NCBI GenBank assembly: GCA_033060915.1
Contig: CM065390.1
Location: 22,362,501-22,426,500, forward strand
Direction: 5' to 3'
Origin: Euryodendron excelsum
Lineage: Eukaryota; Streptophyta; Magnoliopsida; Ericales; Pentaphylacaceae
Length of the DNA stretch: 64,000 bases
Shown here: positions 48,701 to 61,229 of the stretch, one piece after another
How positions within the stretch are numbered: the first letter of the stretch is position 1
Layout: every line of letters starts with the position of its first letter
Made by a program: the position numbers and the translations under genes
Notes under the pieces: generated by a model
Database searches by the model: none
The model's input: only the letters and a program-made list of their open reading frames with translations
Told to the model about the DNA's origin: nothing

Positions 48701-49590
48701 CAGCCCATAGCCTTTTACACAATGGGGGTCGGACATAGTTAGACTGTTGCCCCGAGCCCTAGGGAATAAGAGATTCATCATAGTAGCAACTAATTACTTT
48801 ACCAAGTGGGTGGAAGCAGAGCCTTTATCGATTATCAAAAAAGTTGATGCTAAGTGGTTTGCATAGAGGAGCATCATTACAAGATTCGGCATACCCCGAG
48901 CACTAGTTTTAGACAACGACACCCAATTTGATGGCAATATGTTTAGAGAATTCTATAATAGGCTTGGGATCAGAAACTATTATTTGAAGCTGGCCTATCA
49001 GCAGTGCAATAGGCAAGCTGAGATATCAATCAAAACCATGTTGAATGGAATCAAAAAGAGGCTGAAAAAAGCCAAGGGAAGATGGGTAGAAGAGATGCCT
49101 AGTGTCTTATGGTCTTACAAAACCACTCCAAGGAGATCTACCCAAGAAACTCCTTTCTCAATGGTATATGGAGTGGAAGCAGTAATATTCTTAGAAGTCG
49201 GACTTCCAATCATTAGATTGGGAGCATTTGACATCGGCCTCAATGACTAGATTTTGGTGAAGGACCTCGACCTTATTGAAGAAAAGAGAGAAGCTGTCAT
49301 ACTTAAACTTACTGGATATCATTAACAACTTAGTCGAGCCTACAACAAACGAGTCCAGCCAAGAGCTTTTGCTCCTGGTGACTTAGTGCTAAGGAAAGTA
49401 TCGGGGGCAACTAAAAATTCAGCAGAGGGGAAGCTTAGCCCAAACTGGAAAGGTCCTTATAGAATTGTGTCCTAGGTTGACGTGGGAGCATACCAACTGG
49501 AAACTGTCGAAGAAAGGTGACAACTACCCAGACCTTGGAACGCTAACAATCTCAGAAAATTCTATCATAGGGGTGCTTTCCAAATGATAT
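45771..49590 (+). pseudogene. pol of element 1: protease, RT, RNase H, second RNase H, integrase
   Basis: Order in plus: the protease region ends in GSSSEVMYCDLFKKLGLKDS, and the codons where its active-site aspartate is expected read Asn then stop (about 45866-45871). Next is the linker SYHQLIRFLNLGGVGEIRGD. RT has MPFGLKNASATCERLV and YIDDMVIKSK (46890-47010). RNase H follows, with YFRPHTINVLTDYQFKPLL and FSRRLAKWVVNLGEFDIKFQ. A second, archaeal-type RNase H lies at 47935-48240 (KYEALLTSLCRAIELKIVEI, IYLDSQLVINQIMGNYAA). Integrase has IIVATNYFTKWVEAEPLS and the GIPRALVLDND core (about 48720-49250), and the C-terminal RPWNANNLRKFYHRG ends at about 49590. At least ten stops or shifts make it inactive. 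The paired RNase H domains identify the Tat lineage. Confidence 0.88.
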
Positions 49591-49689
49591 AATGATCTAC
49601 GACAATCTATGATAATACATTTTTTTTTTCCTCAAAAGTTACAAGTGATTCAGTAAATCTACAGACAAACATAAAAAAGGGATAAGTAT

Positions 49690-49870
49690 AAAAAACCAAG
49701 TGCAAAAACTTGGTCTTATCTAACTTGTTGGCAGGTCGACCAATGAAGGCCATAAAAAATCAAGTGTAAAAACTTGGTCCTGTCCAACTTGCTGGCAGGT
49801 TAGCCAATGAAAGCCATAAAAAACTAAGTATAAAAACTTAGTCTTGTCCAAAAGATTGGGCAAGTCGGCC
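49690..49870. repeat. Three-unit hairpin array after pol (element 1)
   Basis: Three 64-bp units each open with an 18-nt palindrome: CCAAGTGCAAAAACTTGG (49696-49713), TCAAGTGTAAAAACTTGG (49760-49777) and CTAAGTATAAAAACTTAG (49824-49841). Each continues into a GTCCAACTTG...GGCAGGT...CCAATGAAGGCC segment. The array lies between the convergent pol and antisense genes, where a shared transcription end might be expected. Element 2 has the matching array at 60943-61082. Confidence 0.85.
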
Positions 49871-50058
49871 AATGAAGGCCTTGGTCAATGAAGGCAAGAC
49901 AGAACAAGAATCCAAAGTTAAAATTGTGTGGTTTTACTAAGAAACATCGATACAAGAGTCAACTTAAACAGCAAAATCCACATTCATTCAAAATAGCTAA
50001 TTCATTACAAGTCTTCGCAAAAAGATACAACTACTTCAACAGAAAACAAAAGAAAATT

Positions 50059-52456
50059 CTAAGCCATAATGTCTCCAATAGGTTTCGCAGCAGGGTTACC
50101 TGAGTCAGAAATAATAGGTTCAGCCTTAGTCGTCTTTGAGATATCGGTATCAGCCGTCTTCAACACGTCAACTTCAGCCATCTTGGAGACATCAACCTCA
50201 ACAGTCTTGGATACACTTATAGCAAGAACTGCCGAAGTGTTTGCATCCTCAGTCATCTTGGAGGTATCCTCAGTACTGTCCCCTAGAGTAGTCTTGAAGT
50301 AGTTCAAAATATTCCTTCATAGGCTGGAAGAGCTCTCGACTTTCATTTCTTTTAGAGTCCCGTGCTAGCCTTCGACGAATATCGACTGTAAGAGATCAAC
50401 CATCTAAAGGGCAAAATCATCAGTAGTAGCTGCCACGCCTTGTTTATATCTCTCCTCAAACTTAGCCTTTTCCCTTGTAAGGTCAGTTTTAAGTCTCTCA
50501 ACTTCGGCCTTCGACTTCAACAAGTCCACTGAGAGTATGGCCTCGTCGGCCTCCAGCTTTGAGACTTCATCATCCTTTTTTATCAGAACAACTGTAACCT
50601 GATCCAAGGCAATCTTTGCCTTCTCAACTTCCTTTACGGCGATCAGTTGGGCCTTTTTGCCTCAATCCACTCCCTCTTCAGTTTAGCATGCTCTTCAACA
50701 AGTTTATTGTGCTCTCTGGACAAAACTCAAAAATGGCACACATTCTTTAAAGAGTTGAGAAAGCCTTGGAAGTAAAACAAATTCAACAAGATTAGTACAC
50801 AATCAACAAATGTCACTACTAAAAATAAATTCATGAAGAAACTTACCTACAGGGATTCATGGAAGGCTCCTAAAAAGATTGATAGGTCATCGTTACTTTT
50901 CAACAAGTCAATGTCAATTCGTTGGATGTTATTTTCAACCATTCCCATCGCTACCTCAGCCGACCTAATCAAGGAGTCGTTCAGCAGCATACGATGGCCA
51001 CCAACGACGGGTCTTACAACCACAAAGTCAGCATCATCAAATACGGCACTGGTACAAGGATGGGGATCTACCTGCCCAACTTTGGCTTTCTTTGTTGCAG
51101 GCTCAACAAGTGCGTCCCCCGCTGTTGGCTTCTTCTTCGATGACCTCGTCTCCCTCATCTGTTTTTCGGGTTCAGTTAAGTCGACCTTTGCAATAGGGGC
51201 AAGGGGAATGGGCTTTGCTATTTCAGCCTCTGGCTTCCCTGACTTCTTCAGCTTCTTTGCCGCCTTTTGCAGCACCATCTCCCTCAGGTTCATCATATCA
51301 GGAGTATTGTAATCTGAGGATGAAGGGTACACTAGCTTCCACTTTTGCCCCATCTTGGTTGTAGCTCGATGGTCGGGCACTGTGAATGGAGTTGAAGTTA
51401 ACGTCGATTCAGACGAACTTGACCGATCATAGGATATGTCTTGGACCAGATAATCTATAGGATGGGCCGTTGGGTCAGTAATGGTTGGGGGCAACTCAAA
51501 TGATGCCCAACTTGAGAAGCCAACTCTTGAGGTCACTGGGACGGCATCTTTAATGACTCGAGTCCCTAAACTCCCACTGGTGGCAGCGCGTCAGAAGGCA
51601 GGTCGGCAATGGTTACCCAGTCGTCGAGGAGTATGCACTCAATTATAATCCCTACTAGAATTTTGGTGAACTCACTAGCTGTACCCTCCTTCGATATCTT
51701 AGCAATCACGCTTGTCGGGATCCTAGGCGAGGCGGTGAAGGTGGAAACCCGGAGTGGGTAGTTCAACAAAATGTGAGGGGTCCTAACAATGTCACAAAGC
51801 TGATCATAGCCTCTGTAGTTCAGAACCTTGTTCAAATCGCTCAAGTTGACACTCCACGTCTCCCTCATGTTGCTCTTCTTACCAGATGCTGAACAAATCA
51901 AAACGAGGCAAGTTAGACATATACAAGTTAATACATCTGAAAAGTAAGGGGTCAGCACCAACCTAACTCTCTTGGGGTTCTACGGCATCGACTCAATGGC
52001 ATTTGGTCAGCAAGAAGGTCGCCAAATTCCCAAGGGTCTAAAACCCAAATTCTGACATCATCTATGCCCTTATCCGAAGATGGGAGACACTTTACTATCA
52101 CGCCCGACTTTGCACAGAGCATAGCAAAAGTCAAGCTCTGCAAGCCCTAGGTTAATGCCTAGGATTCGGTTCAGCTCAAGTATCCCCATTACAATCCTAT
52201 AAGTATTCGAGCTTACTTGGGCAGGACACACATCTTGACGTTGAAGGAATTTTACAAGAAAAGGGCATAAAGAAAACCTGACATCACCCTCTACGATGAC
52301 AATCACGAGGAAGGACATCCCCTTTTTGGTTTCTTCCATCCTATAGTCATCAAGGTAAACCAACTCAATGCTGACTTAGTCGGCAATGTTGTATCTAGAC
52401 TTAAAGGCAGCAACAACTGCCAAGTTGTCCACAATTTTCTTTAGGGGAGCCGCCAT
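50059..52456 (-). pseudogene. Antisense gene of element 1 (Tat-type extra ORF), spliced structure likely
   Basis: Opposite to pol, the minus strand encodes a protein starting MAAPLKKIVDN at 52456. Next come VYLDDYRMEETKKGMSFLVI and NTYRIVMGILELNRILGINL. A likely intron ends at TTGTTCAG near 51892, before SGKKSNMRETWSVNLSDLNK. A basic, Lys-rich middle (51536-50847) includes TRSSKKKPT. A coiled coil is seen in the 50607-50404 frame (EVSKLEADEAILSVDLLKSK). A Ser/Thr/Lys tail ends at 50059. At least one stop interrupts exon 1. Element 2 carries a homologue. Such proteins are often annotated 'putative gypsy-type transposon' domain, and their function is unknown. Confidence 0.75.
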
Positions 52457-52823
52457 CAAGAGACGACCACGAAAGGGTAGGGTCGAAAAAGAAGAAAGCA
52501 AAGGTTCAAAGAACTTACAGAATTAGGACAAAATCCATTCTCTCTCTCACCAAGAGTCTCAAGCCAGGTTCAAATGTAGAGGATGGATAAGAATATGCCC
52601 AATTCATAGTGAGCCATGTTGTCGGTTTAGTTACGGCAATCATGACACCTGTCCCAGTCGTCACCTTGGAATCCCATTTGACGCATCCCTTCGATTGCAA
52701 GGCTGGTACAGAACGTACACGTGGTGCGAAGCAACGGGAAGGCTAAAGGACGAGCTTTAAATGCAAATCTCAGCCCTTGTCCTCTTTGTTAGTCTAAACA
52801 GGACACAAAGGCTGTGGGACAAT

Positions 52824-53346
52824 TGTGGGTCCAATAAGAGCCAAACCTAAGACCAGAAGAAGACTAGCTCAGTGAGGTCGACCCATGAGTGCCGACCTGT
52901 CATACTAGGCCCATGCCAACTATAGGTAAGGACCCAAAGGGGCTGACCCATTGATCTTAAATCAAAAGATATTAGGACTAATGAAGCTCATAATGCAAAT
53001 CATATTCTTAAGTAAATTAAAACAAATAAAAGATAAGTCCAATATATTAAACCAACTCAATCAATGAAAATTCATAGGAGGAAAATGACTCTAATTCCCA
53101 AAGAGAATATAACATTCTGAAACCTATAAATACCTCAATACACTAAAGGTGTAACGTATATTCACTTGAGTTCTAGCTCACTCTATTCTATTCGATTCAT
53201 CGAGATTAAACTTGTTAACTTAATCATCGGAGTGCTTTTGGCTCAAAGAGGATCAAGACATTCTCATCGTCTTCTTCTTTTGCAGATTGTTCGTGCTCGA
53301 CGATTTAATTTGAGAATTCAACCAAACCTTCCTAAAAATCCCACCT
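52824..53346 (+). repeat. 3' LTR of element 1
   Basis: It begins TGTGGGTCCAATAAGAGCC after a purine-rich tract (AAAGGCTGTGGGACAA) and ends near CCCACCTA. TATAAATA lies at 53125-53132. The last two bases of the 5' LTR (CA) are not matched here, so the end is decayed. Confidence 0.85.
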
Positions 53347-56300
53347 ATTTTCTTAATCCAATAAAAAAAAAAGAAATTTAAATTCTTTCACTTTGTTTTT
53401 ATCATTTTTTCTTAGTTATTCTCTCTATAAATCTAAGATCCAAACATGATGTAAGGTGTATCTTTTTTTTCTTTGTTATCTATTTTGATGGTGTATACCC
53501 CAAATTTGACTTCAACTATACTAATCTTCTTTCTCTAGATTTTTTGTTCTTCAGCTAGCATTTGCCTTTTAGGCTCCCTTTGAGTTGGCGTAAAATACTT
53601 TACACTAAAAAAATTATAGATAAATACTTTTCTTTGTGTTGGAGGGTGGCAGCCAAGTGCTAGTTAGTGGTGACGGTGGTAAAAATGGTTGAAGTAGTGT
53701 TGAAAAATAGTTCTTCAATAAATGTAACATCTTTGGTTGTTGATCTCGGGTTATTTCAATTTAACAGCGAGAAGGTGAGTTTAGAGTAATGTTTTCTTGT
53801 TAGGTGAATCCAATCACATCTGCTGAACTCATTTAGTGAGAGACTCATTGTATTTGTGAAAAATGGATGCGAAGCTTCACAAATATCAAATAATTTTTTC
53901 ATCTAATTACACCGTTTTTTTGATATAAAATTTGCATAAATTTTTAAATAATATAGCATTATCCTTGGAATCATAGTAAAGATAATTCATTAGTTAATGG
54001 GTTAGATGGTCAAAGATGGAAGGTGTCTCCATCTAAGCAAACAAGATCCAATCATGATCCAACCAAACTAAAAGATTCCATCACCCATCACTACCTCATT
54101 ATAATATGGAGGATCAAGCCTCCCAAGTATGGCCTATCTCACCACTGTCCATATAAATATTACATTTGTATATAGATCTTAAACATACGTGGGCTTAGAA
54201 TCTAAATCTAAAATTTCTCTCTTACTTTCTCATTGTCCAAACCAGTGTCCCTTAAACGCATATAAAGTTTTAATACACTGAGGGTGAGGCCCTAATTAAG
54301 TTATTTTTTGTTATTTACTTCATTTATGTTTTGTTTTCTAGCTTGGGCTATTATTTTCCTTTGTATGCTGCTTTCTAAACTTGTAGCTTGACAACTAAGT
54401 GATGTTTTTGCGAGAATTGGTGTCTAGTTAGTTACAAAATTGGAAAATAGAAAACAGTAGACAAAGTATGGTGAAAATAGAGAGAAGGGAATGAACCTTC
54501 AAAGAAAATGAAAACGATTAATAACATCCAATGTGTTAATTACTTGTTCAAAATGTAATAAGAACATACAATTTATTTCAAGACTGCTACGTACTAATAG
54601 ATGGTACATTCTATAAAGCTTGGCAATTAGAGTTGTAAAACAAATCAAATTAATTATTTGAACTCAAAATCGACTTCTTGTATAAATAAACTAAATTTAA
54701 ATATATTTAGAAATTCATTAATTTTCTTAATTCTCCTGAACTCGACTCAATAGACTTATTTGTCCTTTATGACTTTATATAAAAAAAGGGTGGTGCTCGA
54801 CTTTATATTTAGAAATTTGTTTCTAACAGTCTGATGTGGAGGACTGAGATGGGTACCTCTAGGCTTTAGGAAGTTCAAACTAAAATTGTATCTCTTTAAT
54901 TTGTTCGGCTTGTTTAGTTTAACTTTAATTGTCAATCGATGCTCGTGCATTTTAAAATGACAATAACAATCAATTTTAAGTTAATTGTGGAGCTAATTTT
55001 TATCTTGGATAGGAATTTTTTTCTTTCAGAGTTGTTACCAACAGCGAGATTGGAGAAATTTCCATAATAAATTAGTTGTTTTACATTACCTAAAACAAAT
55101 CTTGCTGATAGGTCTCCCGGATCAACCATGAACCATGACCATCAGTCGGTGAGAAGAAAACATTTTATATAGCATTTTTATTTAAAAAAAGAGAAAGACT
55201 ATGTTAACCAAGGTTGCTCATGAACTACCTGATTGTAGCTCGTTTGTGATCACCTTAAAGGATTTGAACACGAAAAACTTTGAGTGCATTCTAAAGTTAG
55301 CTCACTGAGTTTCCAAGCTAATATTGAACTTACTATTAGGATTGTTAGTAAATACTTGTACTCTTCATATATGGTATCTATATATATATATATATATATG
55401 TATAAATAAAAAAAAAAATTTTCGTTTTCGTTCAGATCTGACATTTAATAAAAAAATACACGCTTTTTTAAGTTAGATCATGTAATACATGTATTAAATT
55501 TTTACGTATTATGTTTTTGAAAAAAACTCTATTAAAAATAAAATATAATTTAACATAATTTTAGCATATTATTAATTCTAGACTTAATATATAATTATAA
55601 TAGTAAAATTGTTGACCATTAAACTTATTCGATTTTATCAATTACAGAAAAAGATTGTATAACTCATGATTTGTGTATCTTTACTAGTATCATGTTATAT
55701 ATTTTTTGATATTTTCTAATACTTATTATATTTAAGTCATTAAACATATTTTTTATAGCTTCTTATTAATACTCAAAATATTAAATTACAAATTAAAATT
55801 GAAAAATTAACCCATTCTTAGATCAATTAGTGAAATAATAAACAAAAAATAATAAAATTTATTTATATACAACTTTGATTTAACTATTTGTTAGTAACAT
55901 ATTTTAAAAATTAATATATATATATATATATAAGATAAAAATACTACATACTGACATATATAAGAAGAATTACTTAGAAATGTTACCATATTTTTTGTCT
56001 CGATTTTTTAACTAATGTTTGTATAATACTTGAACAATTATATTTATATTTTTTACGTTCTCATATTTTCATATTGAATTTTGTTACTGTTTTTTTTATA
56101 AAAAAAAATTGTATTAAACTTGTACGTATTATGTACTATTCTTTTACCATTCTGTATTTTACTAACTATGTTGTTATAGCTTATTTGACAATACATTTTC
56201 AATAACTATGTTGTACAACCACAATCATACTAAATTTTTGTTCTCTAAACTCTTCCATATTACTAATTCATTTTTTTTTTCTAGATTTCGATTGGTATTT

Positions 56301-57413
56301 TCTTTTTCTTTAAATAGGGAATTGATCAAAATGCATTTAAGTTGACCCGAACACCAGTTAAAAAAAAAATCTTGTGACTAATTCATAAAATATGTGTATT
56401 TTTTTCTCTTTTAATTTCATGCCATGTACTAGTAGTCTAATAGTCACGTGGGCCCCAAGTTTGACACCCTAACCTGACCAACCTGTTATCTGCCCGACAC
56501 CGACAAACCCCATGAAACTTGATCAGGCTGCACTTCCGCATTGCGCGGCCCAATAAGTGTGATCACTTGTTTGTTGCCCGACCGTCCCTTTCTTTTTTTT
56601 TTTTTGTTTCATACAAGCAATTGGGGAAAGGAAGGGCGGCGGATTTAAACCCTCGTTAAATGAGTGGCTTGATCATCGAAGTAGACCAAGCATTCGCCCG
56701 CACTGTCCCAAGACCCATGTAAAGTTGGAGAAATATTGTGCAAAATTCTTTTCCAAGAAAGTATAGAACTGATTGTCCACTAATATCGTCAATTTGGACT
56801 TCTTTGATCAATTTAAAGTTGAAAACAAAATTTTAATGCAAAAAGAAATGTTTCTATCCCAAGATAATTTTATGTTGCTAGAGTATTGTGATATTTATTA
56901 ACTATCTAATAATTATAATTGTTTGTGTGTAATTATGATACACTAACGGCAAAATTTGTATGAATTTAACTGGCGTCAGAATGCAACATGTCATCATAAG
57001 AATTGTTTTTAATATCGTGCCTAACTACTAGTATATCAAAATTAAACTAGAATCTTGGCAATCCTCTTAGGATTAGACTCCGAGAGATTTATCTCTTATG
57101 AATCCTCTAATTTTGACATGAATGATCTGTCGTTGACTAAATCAAAAAGAAAATTAATCAAAGTGCACGTAAGCTGAGCCGAATATCTTTGATCTCATAA
57201 TCAAAAAATTGTTTTGTTAGTAATTTAGTTGCCCCCTATTAAAGAAATATTGCATTGACATGTACCATTGTGATTGTATTATATTCACAAGAGATTTACA
57301 ATAACTAGTTGAAAGAAAATATAGTGACATGGAAAACACATACATCTAAGACATTATATTGTCGTTTAGCTGTGGTAAACCCCATCTCCCAATGGGCATA
57401 GCTCAGTAATAAG
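53347..57413. other. AT-rich intergenic region between the two Tat-like elements
   Basis: No gene is recognised in 4 kb. It contains TA repeats at 55380-55400 and 55915-55932 and runs of T or A. A less AT-rich patch at about 56430-56720 has no recognisable motif. Short frames at 53166-53381 belong to the LTR; others are chance. Confidence 0.5.
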
Positions 57414-58034
57414 TGTAAGTGGGATTTTTGGGAAGATTTGGTCAATCGCTCAAACCAATATCAAAGAGCACCAGCTTGTTGTAAGGAGACAGAGAAGTTA
57501 GAATGAATCGACTTTCTTTGGGCCAATCACACTCCAATGATTAAGTTAGTAATCTTAATCAATAATGAAGTGAATAAAGGCAGTGTATGTGTGAATTCAA
57601 TTGTCTATACCTTGCTTCTTGGGGCTTTGATATTTATAGTATAATCGATGGAGTGTTAACCCTTGTGCCTACTTTAGGGTCATCATGACCTATCTTGTAG
57701 ACCACATCATTCATCGCCGACTGATCGGATATGGGTCCAGCTTTACCGTCGTGCTAGAATCCGGTTGATCAAACGTGAGTGTAGACGTCACGTGGTGAGT
57801 TGCTCCAGCATTAAATGCGGGTCATCTCCGCATTAAATGCTGAGATTAAAGCATTAAATGCTTTAATTATCCTTGTGGGTTGGGTTCGCTACCTTTTGGC
57901 TTAAGACTAGGTCAACACGGGGTTGACAATGCGGGCCCGGCTGCATTTTTTATTATTTGGGCTGACCAGTTGCCCAGCTTCATTTGTTTAATTTTTATTG
58001 GGCCTAGGACTGGACTAGAATTCTTTGACCCACA
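57414..58034 (-). repeat. 3' LTR of element 2
   Basis: The 621-bp block starts TGTAAGTGGGATTT and ends TTGACCCACA. TATAAATA is on the minus strand at 57631-57638. It matches the solo LTR at 5404-5993 and not the LTRs of element 1. Bases 57409-57413 (ATAAG) would be one half of a target duplication. Confidence 0.85.
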
Positions 58035-58410
58035 ATTGTCCCCCCAGCCTTTGTGCCTTTTTTGGCCAAGGGCCGACTACGTCGGGTCTTTAGGACGCTC
58101 CTTCAGGTATGCTACCATTTCAGCGATTATTTGGCCACGTGGATGGCATGGATTTAAAGCCGTAGTTGTGAGACACCGAGACATTGATGGCCGATGTGAC
58201 GGTTCGCTGTTACGACGTGATTGTTACCGTTTTGCGTAAATAAATTAGTACCACAGGAGAATATAAAGGGAGGGTGCCCTTTTCGGTGATTGGTACTGGT
58301 TTACTTCGTCTTCTTGTCTGAGAGCGTCCCACCCCAACCCCCTCTACTATAAGTCTTTTCTGTGTCCATCTTTCTTTTGTAAGATTTTTCCCTTCGACGG
58401 TTGTCCCCTG

Positions 58411-60624
58411 ATGGCAGCACATCTGAGAAAAATGGTAGATAGTCCAGTGGCGATTGCCGCCTTTAAAGCTAGATATGAGAACCCCGATCAAATTGGCTTG
58501 GAGTTGGTAGAGTTCGATGACTTTCGTATGGAAGAGACCGAGAAAGGGATGCCCTTCCCAGTTATCGTTATTGTTGAGAGAGGTCTTAGGTTTCCCTTAC
58601 ATCACCTCCTTCAAAAGTTCATTGTTCGTTGTAAGGTAGCACCCTCTCAACTTTCATCAAACATATATAGAATATTTTTTGGGATGCTCGAGCTTAATCG
58701 ATGCCTGGGTGTGAACCCAGGGCTTGCTGAGCTTAACTACTGCTACATACTTTGTAAAGTATGGGGTGAGAGTTCGAAAGTGTATCTTTGGGCCGTTGAT
58801 AACAGTTGGGAGATAGTGAAGTGTCTTCCGTCCTTCGGGAAGAGCGTAGATGATATTAGGGCTTAGGTATCTGACCCCTAGGAGTTTGACGACCTTCTTT
58901 CAGGTGAAAGACTAGCAGGATAGTGCCTTAGATTTCCTTAGGAAATAGGTTTGATGCAGAATTAAGGTTAATTTCCTTCATTTGTCTTATTATATTTCTA
59001 ACTTTGTCTTTGCTATTCTTGTAGTTAAGAAAAAAAGGACGAGAGACGTCGCCTGGGGAGTCAACTTTGCCGATCTGAAGAAGGTCTTGGACTTTCATGG
59101 GCAGGCTAGGCTGAGAAACGTCGCGCGAGCTCCCTATATCCTGCTGAACTACCTTCTACGCTACTTATCGTTTACTGCAAAAACGGGGGTCCTGCTGAGT
59201 GTCCTTGCGAAATTGGTTGAGGAGGGTGCGAAGGGGGATTTTGAAGAGATCCCTGTGGGTGTTGCCATCAAAAGGGCATACGCCACCAAGCAAGTCACCG
59301 TCGCTACTCTGCCTCCAGCAGATTTTGTTGCTGAGGAGCAACAATCTCACAAACTTCGCTTTGATTCGAACAGTTCGGCATCAACATCGGAGCCCTTAAC
59401 CGTGCCTGACCGCCAAGTTAGACTAAGCCAGAAGGAGCGGAGGGCAATTCCATCAACTGACAAAGACGACGAGATAAATCTAAAGGAGATGATGTTTGCT
59501 GCAGTGGGAAAACCACTGAAAAAGGCTGCCACAACTGTTGCCGATCCTCCGGCCATTGATTTGGAGACTTCCCCGGTCGAGGATGTCGCGCCTTTACAGA
59601 AGAAGCCAAGCACTCGACTACAAAAGAAGAAAGCCCCCAAGGCAGCCACCCAACTGCTGGCTTCAAAGGCGCCAATGAACATCCGACTAATGTCGAGTCG
59701 GTGACCATCAGTATGAAAATTCTCGGTCAGTGTATGACGACGGCTGACTCCATGATCGATCAAGTCGAGGTGGTATTGGGTGTTATCTAGAGTGCCATGC
59801 CGAAGAAGGACGTCTTGAAGCTGGGGAGAGCCAACGATCTGAATATCTTCATGGGTACCTTCCATGACTCTCTTCTAGTAACCAATTCTTTCTTATCCCC
59901 TTAACTCTGTTCTTGTTTCCTTTGGCTTCTCATTCTAACACATAGTTCAATTTTTTAGGATTACTTTAACTCTTTAGAGGTGATAAGCTGCTTCCAGTCT
60001 CTTGCTGAGTAGCACTAGCAGTTGGTCGAAGAGTACGCTGGTCTAAAGAAGGAGTGGATCGACACTAATGAGGAGAAACTGTTGTTGAAAGAGAAGGCAG
60101 AGGCAGCCACGGCAGAGTTGAAGATGCTCACTGCCGACTTTGAGAAGAGGGACAAGGAGGCCAATGCTTTGTTGGAAAAGAATAAACTATAGTTTGTGAA
60201 GCTATACAAGGCCAAAGCCGAGATCGAAGCACTACAGGCTGAGGTGGCCAAGTTGAAGGTAGAGGAGGAGCTAACCATGAAAAAGGGTGCTGAACGGGTG
60301 GCCAAGGATCTCGCTATTCAAATGAAGGCCCTGTGCCAGATAATCTTCCAAGAGGGTTGGAATGGCGCCTTTCTATTCACCAAAGTGGAGAAGTCCTCTG
60401 ACGTTTGGGGGTTATGCCCTAACTACTTTAACACGACGAAGGACAGCTCTGTTGATCCTGAGAAAGTGGTCGCCAATGCTGAACATAAGAGAAAGCTTAC
60501 TCAAGAGGCCACTACTGAAGAGGCCAAATCTACTACCAAACTATCAAAGGTCACAGACGAAGCTATTGGAGACATATCGACTGAGCCTTTTGAGAAGTCG
60601 ATGGAGACCATCCCTGACAATTAG
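58411..60624 (+). pseudogene. Antisense gene of element 2 (Tat-type extra ORF)
   Basis: It begins MAAHLRKMVDSPVAIAAFKA and shares FRMEETEKGMPFPVIVIVE and LELNRCLGVNPGLAELNYCY with the element 1 copy. Exon 1 is open to about 58864. A likely intron ends at TTGTAG near 59024. Exon 2 begins KKKRTRDVAWGVNFADLKKV and runs open to 59702. A further part at about 60000-60624 forms a coiled coil (EIEALQAEVAKLKVEEELTM), then a conserved WGLCPNYFNTTKDSS segment and an acidic end. A stop near 60190 and uncertain splicing keep this as a probable pseudogene, but long stretches remain open. It is transcribed opposite to pol. Function is unknown. Confidence 0.7.
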
Positions 60625-60942
60625 TTTTTTGTACTATTTTCTTTCTTGTTTTTCTTTATGTAATCAACGCTTCAAATTAATGCAAGTCTTTTTTATTATA
60701 CTGATTCTGCCTTGAATTTGCCTTTTTAATTTTGCTTTAATATTTTGACGAACACTGTTCGACGATCATTCTCTCCATTTAAGCTGCATAACCAGTAATA
60801 AGGTAGAACGAAGTTCGGATTTTGGTTTGTGTTTGTGCATAAAGCTCTGCCCGCCCTACTTGGGTAGGACTTAACTCTAGGCATTTAATTTTGATCTTTG
60901 TTTTAGAGTTTTGGCCTTCATTGGCTGACCTGTTTGACAGGA

Positions 60943-61082
60943 CCAAGTGTTTAACCTTGGTTTTTGTGGCCTTCATTGGCCGATTTGTCCAATTTGGATA
61001 AGATCAAGTTTTTACACTTGGTTATTGTGACCTTCATTGGCCAACCTGTCCAACTTGGACACGACCAAGTTTTTACACTTGG
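60943..61082. repeat. Three-unit hairpin array after pol (element 2)
   Basis: Palindromes at 60943-60960 (CCAAGTGTTTAACCTTGG), 61004-61021 (TCAAGTTTTTACACTTGG) and 61065-61082 (CCAAGTTTTTACACTTGG) recur every 61 bp. GGCCTTCATTGGCC segments lie between them. This is the reverse complement of the element 1 array, in the same place between pol and the antisense gene. Confidence 0.85.
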
Positions 61083-61229
61083 TTTTAGTTTTTGTCTTCT
61101 TTTAGTGCTTTGTATTTTGGAGTAGCATCGAATGAATAAATTTGTTTGAACTACTTCCAAGTTTATTGATCATATGAAGCTTCGAAAAGACCAAACATTG
61201 CTGAGTAGTTACATCATATGAGAGTTAAT

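Larger units (their letters stand above)
23977..53346 (+). mobile_element. Ty3/gypsy Tat-like retrotransposon, element 1, with nested insertions
   Basis: The LTRs at 23977-24502 and 52824-53346 are direct repeats. Between them, in plus order: primer site, gag start, a 19.4-kb nested insertion (24869-44308), the rest of gag, protease, RT, RNase H, a second RNase H, integrase, a hairpin array, an antisense gene and a polypurine tract. The second RNase H and the antisense gene after pol are features of the Tat lineage (compare Grande). Without the insertion the element would be about 9.9 kb. The flanks ATATA on the left and TTTTC on the right do not match, so no target duplication was found. Confidence 0.85.
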
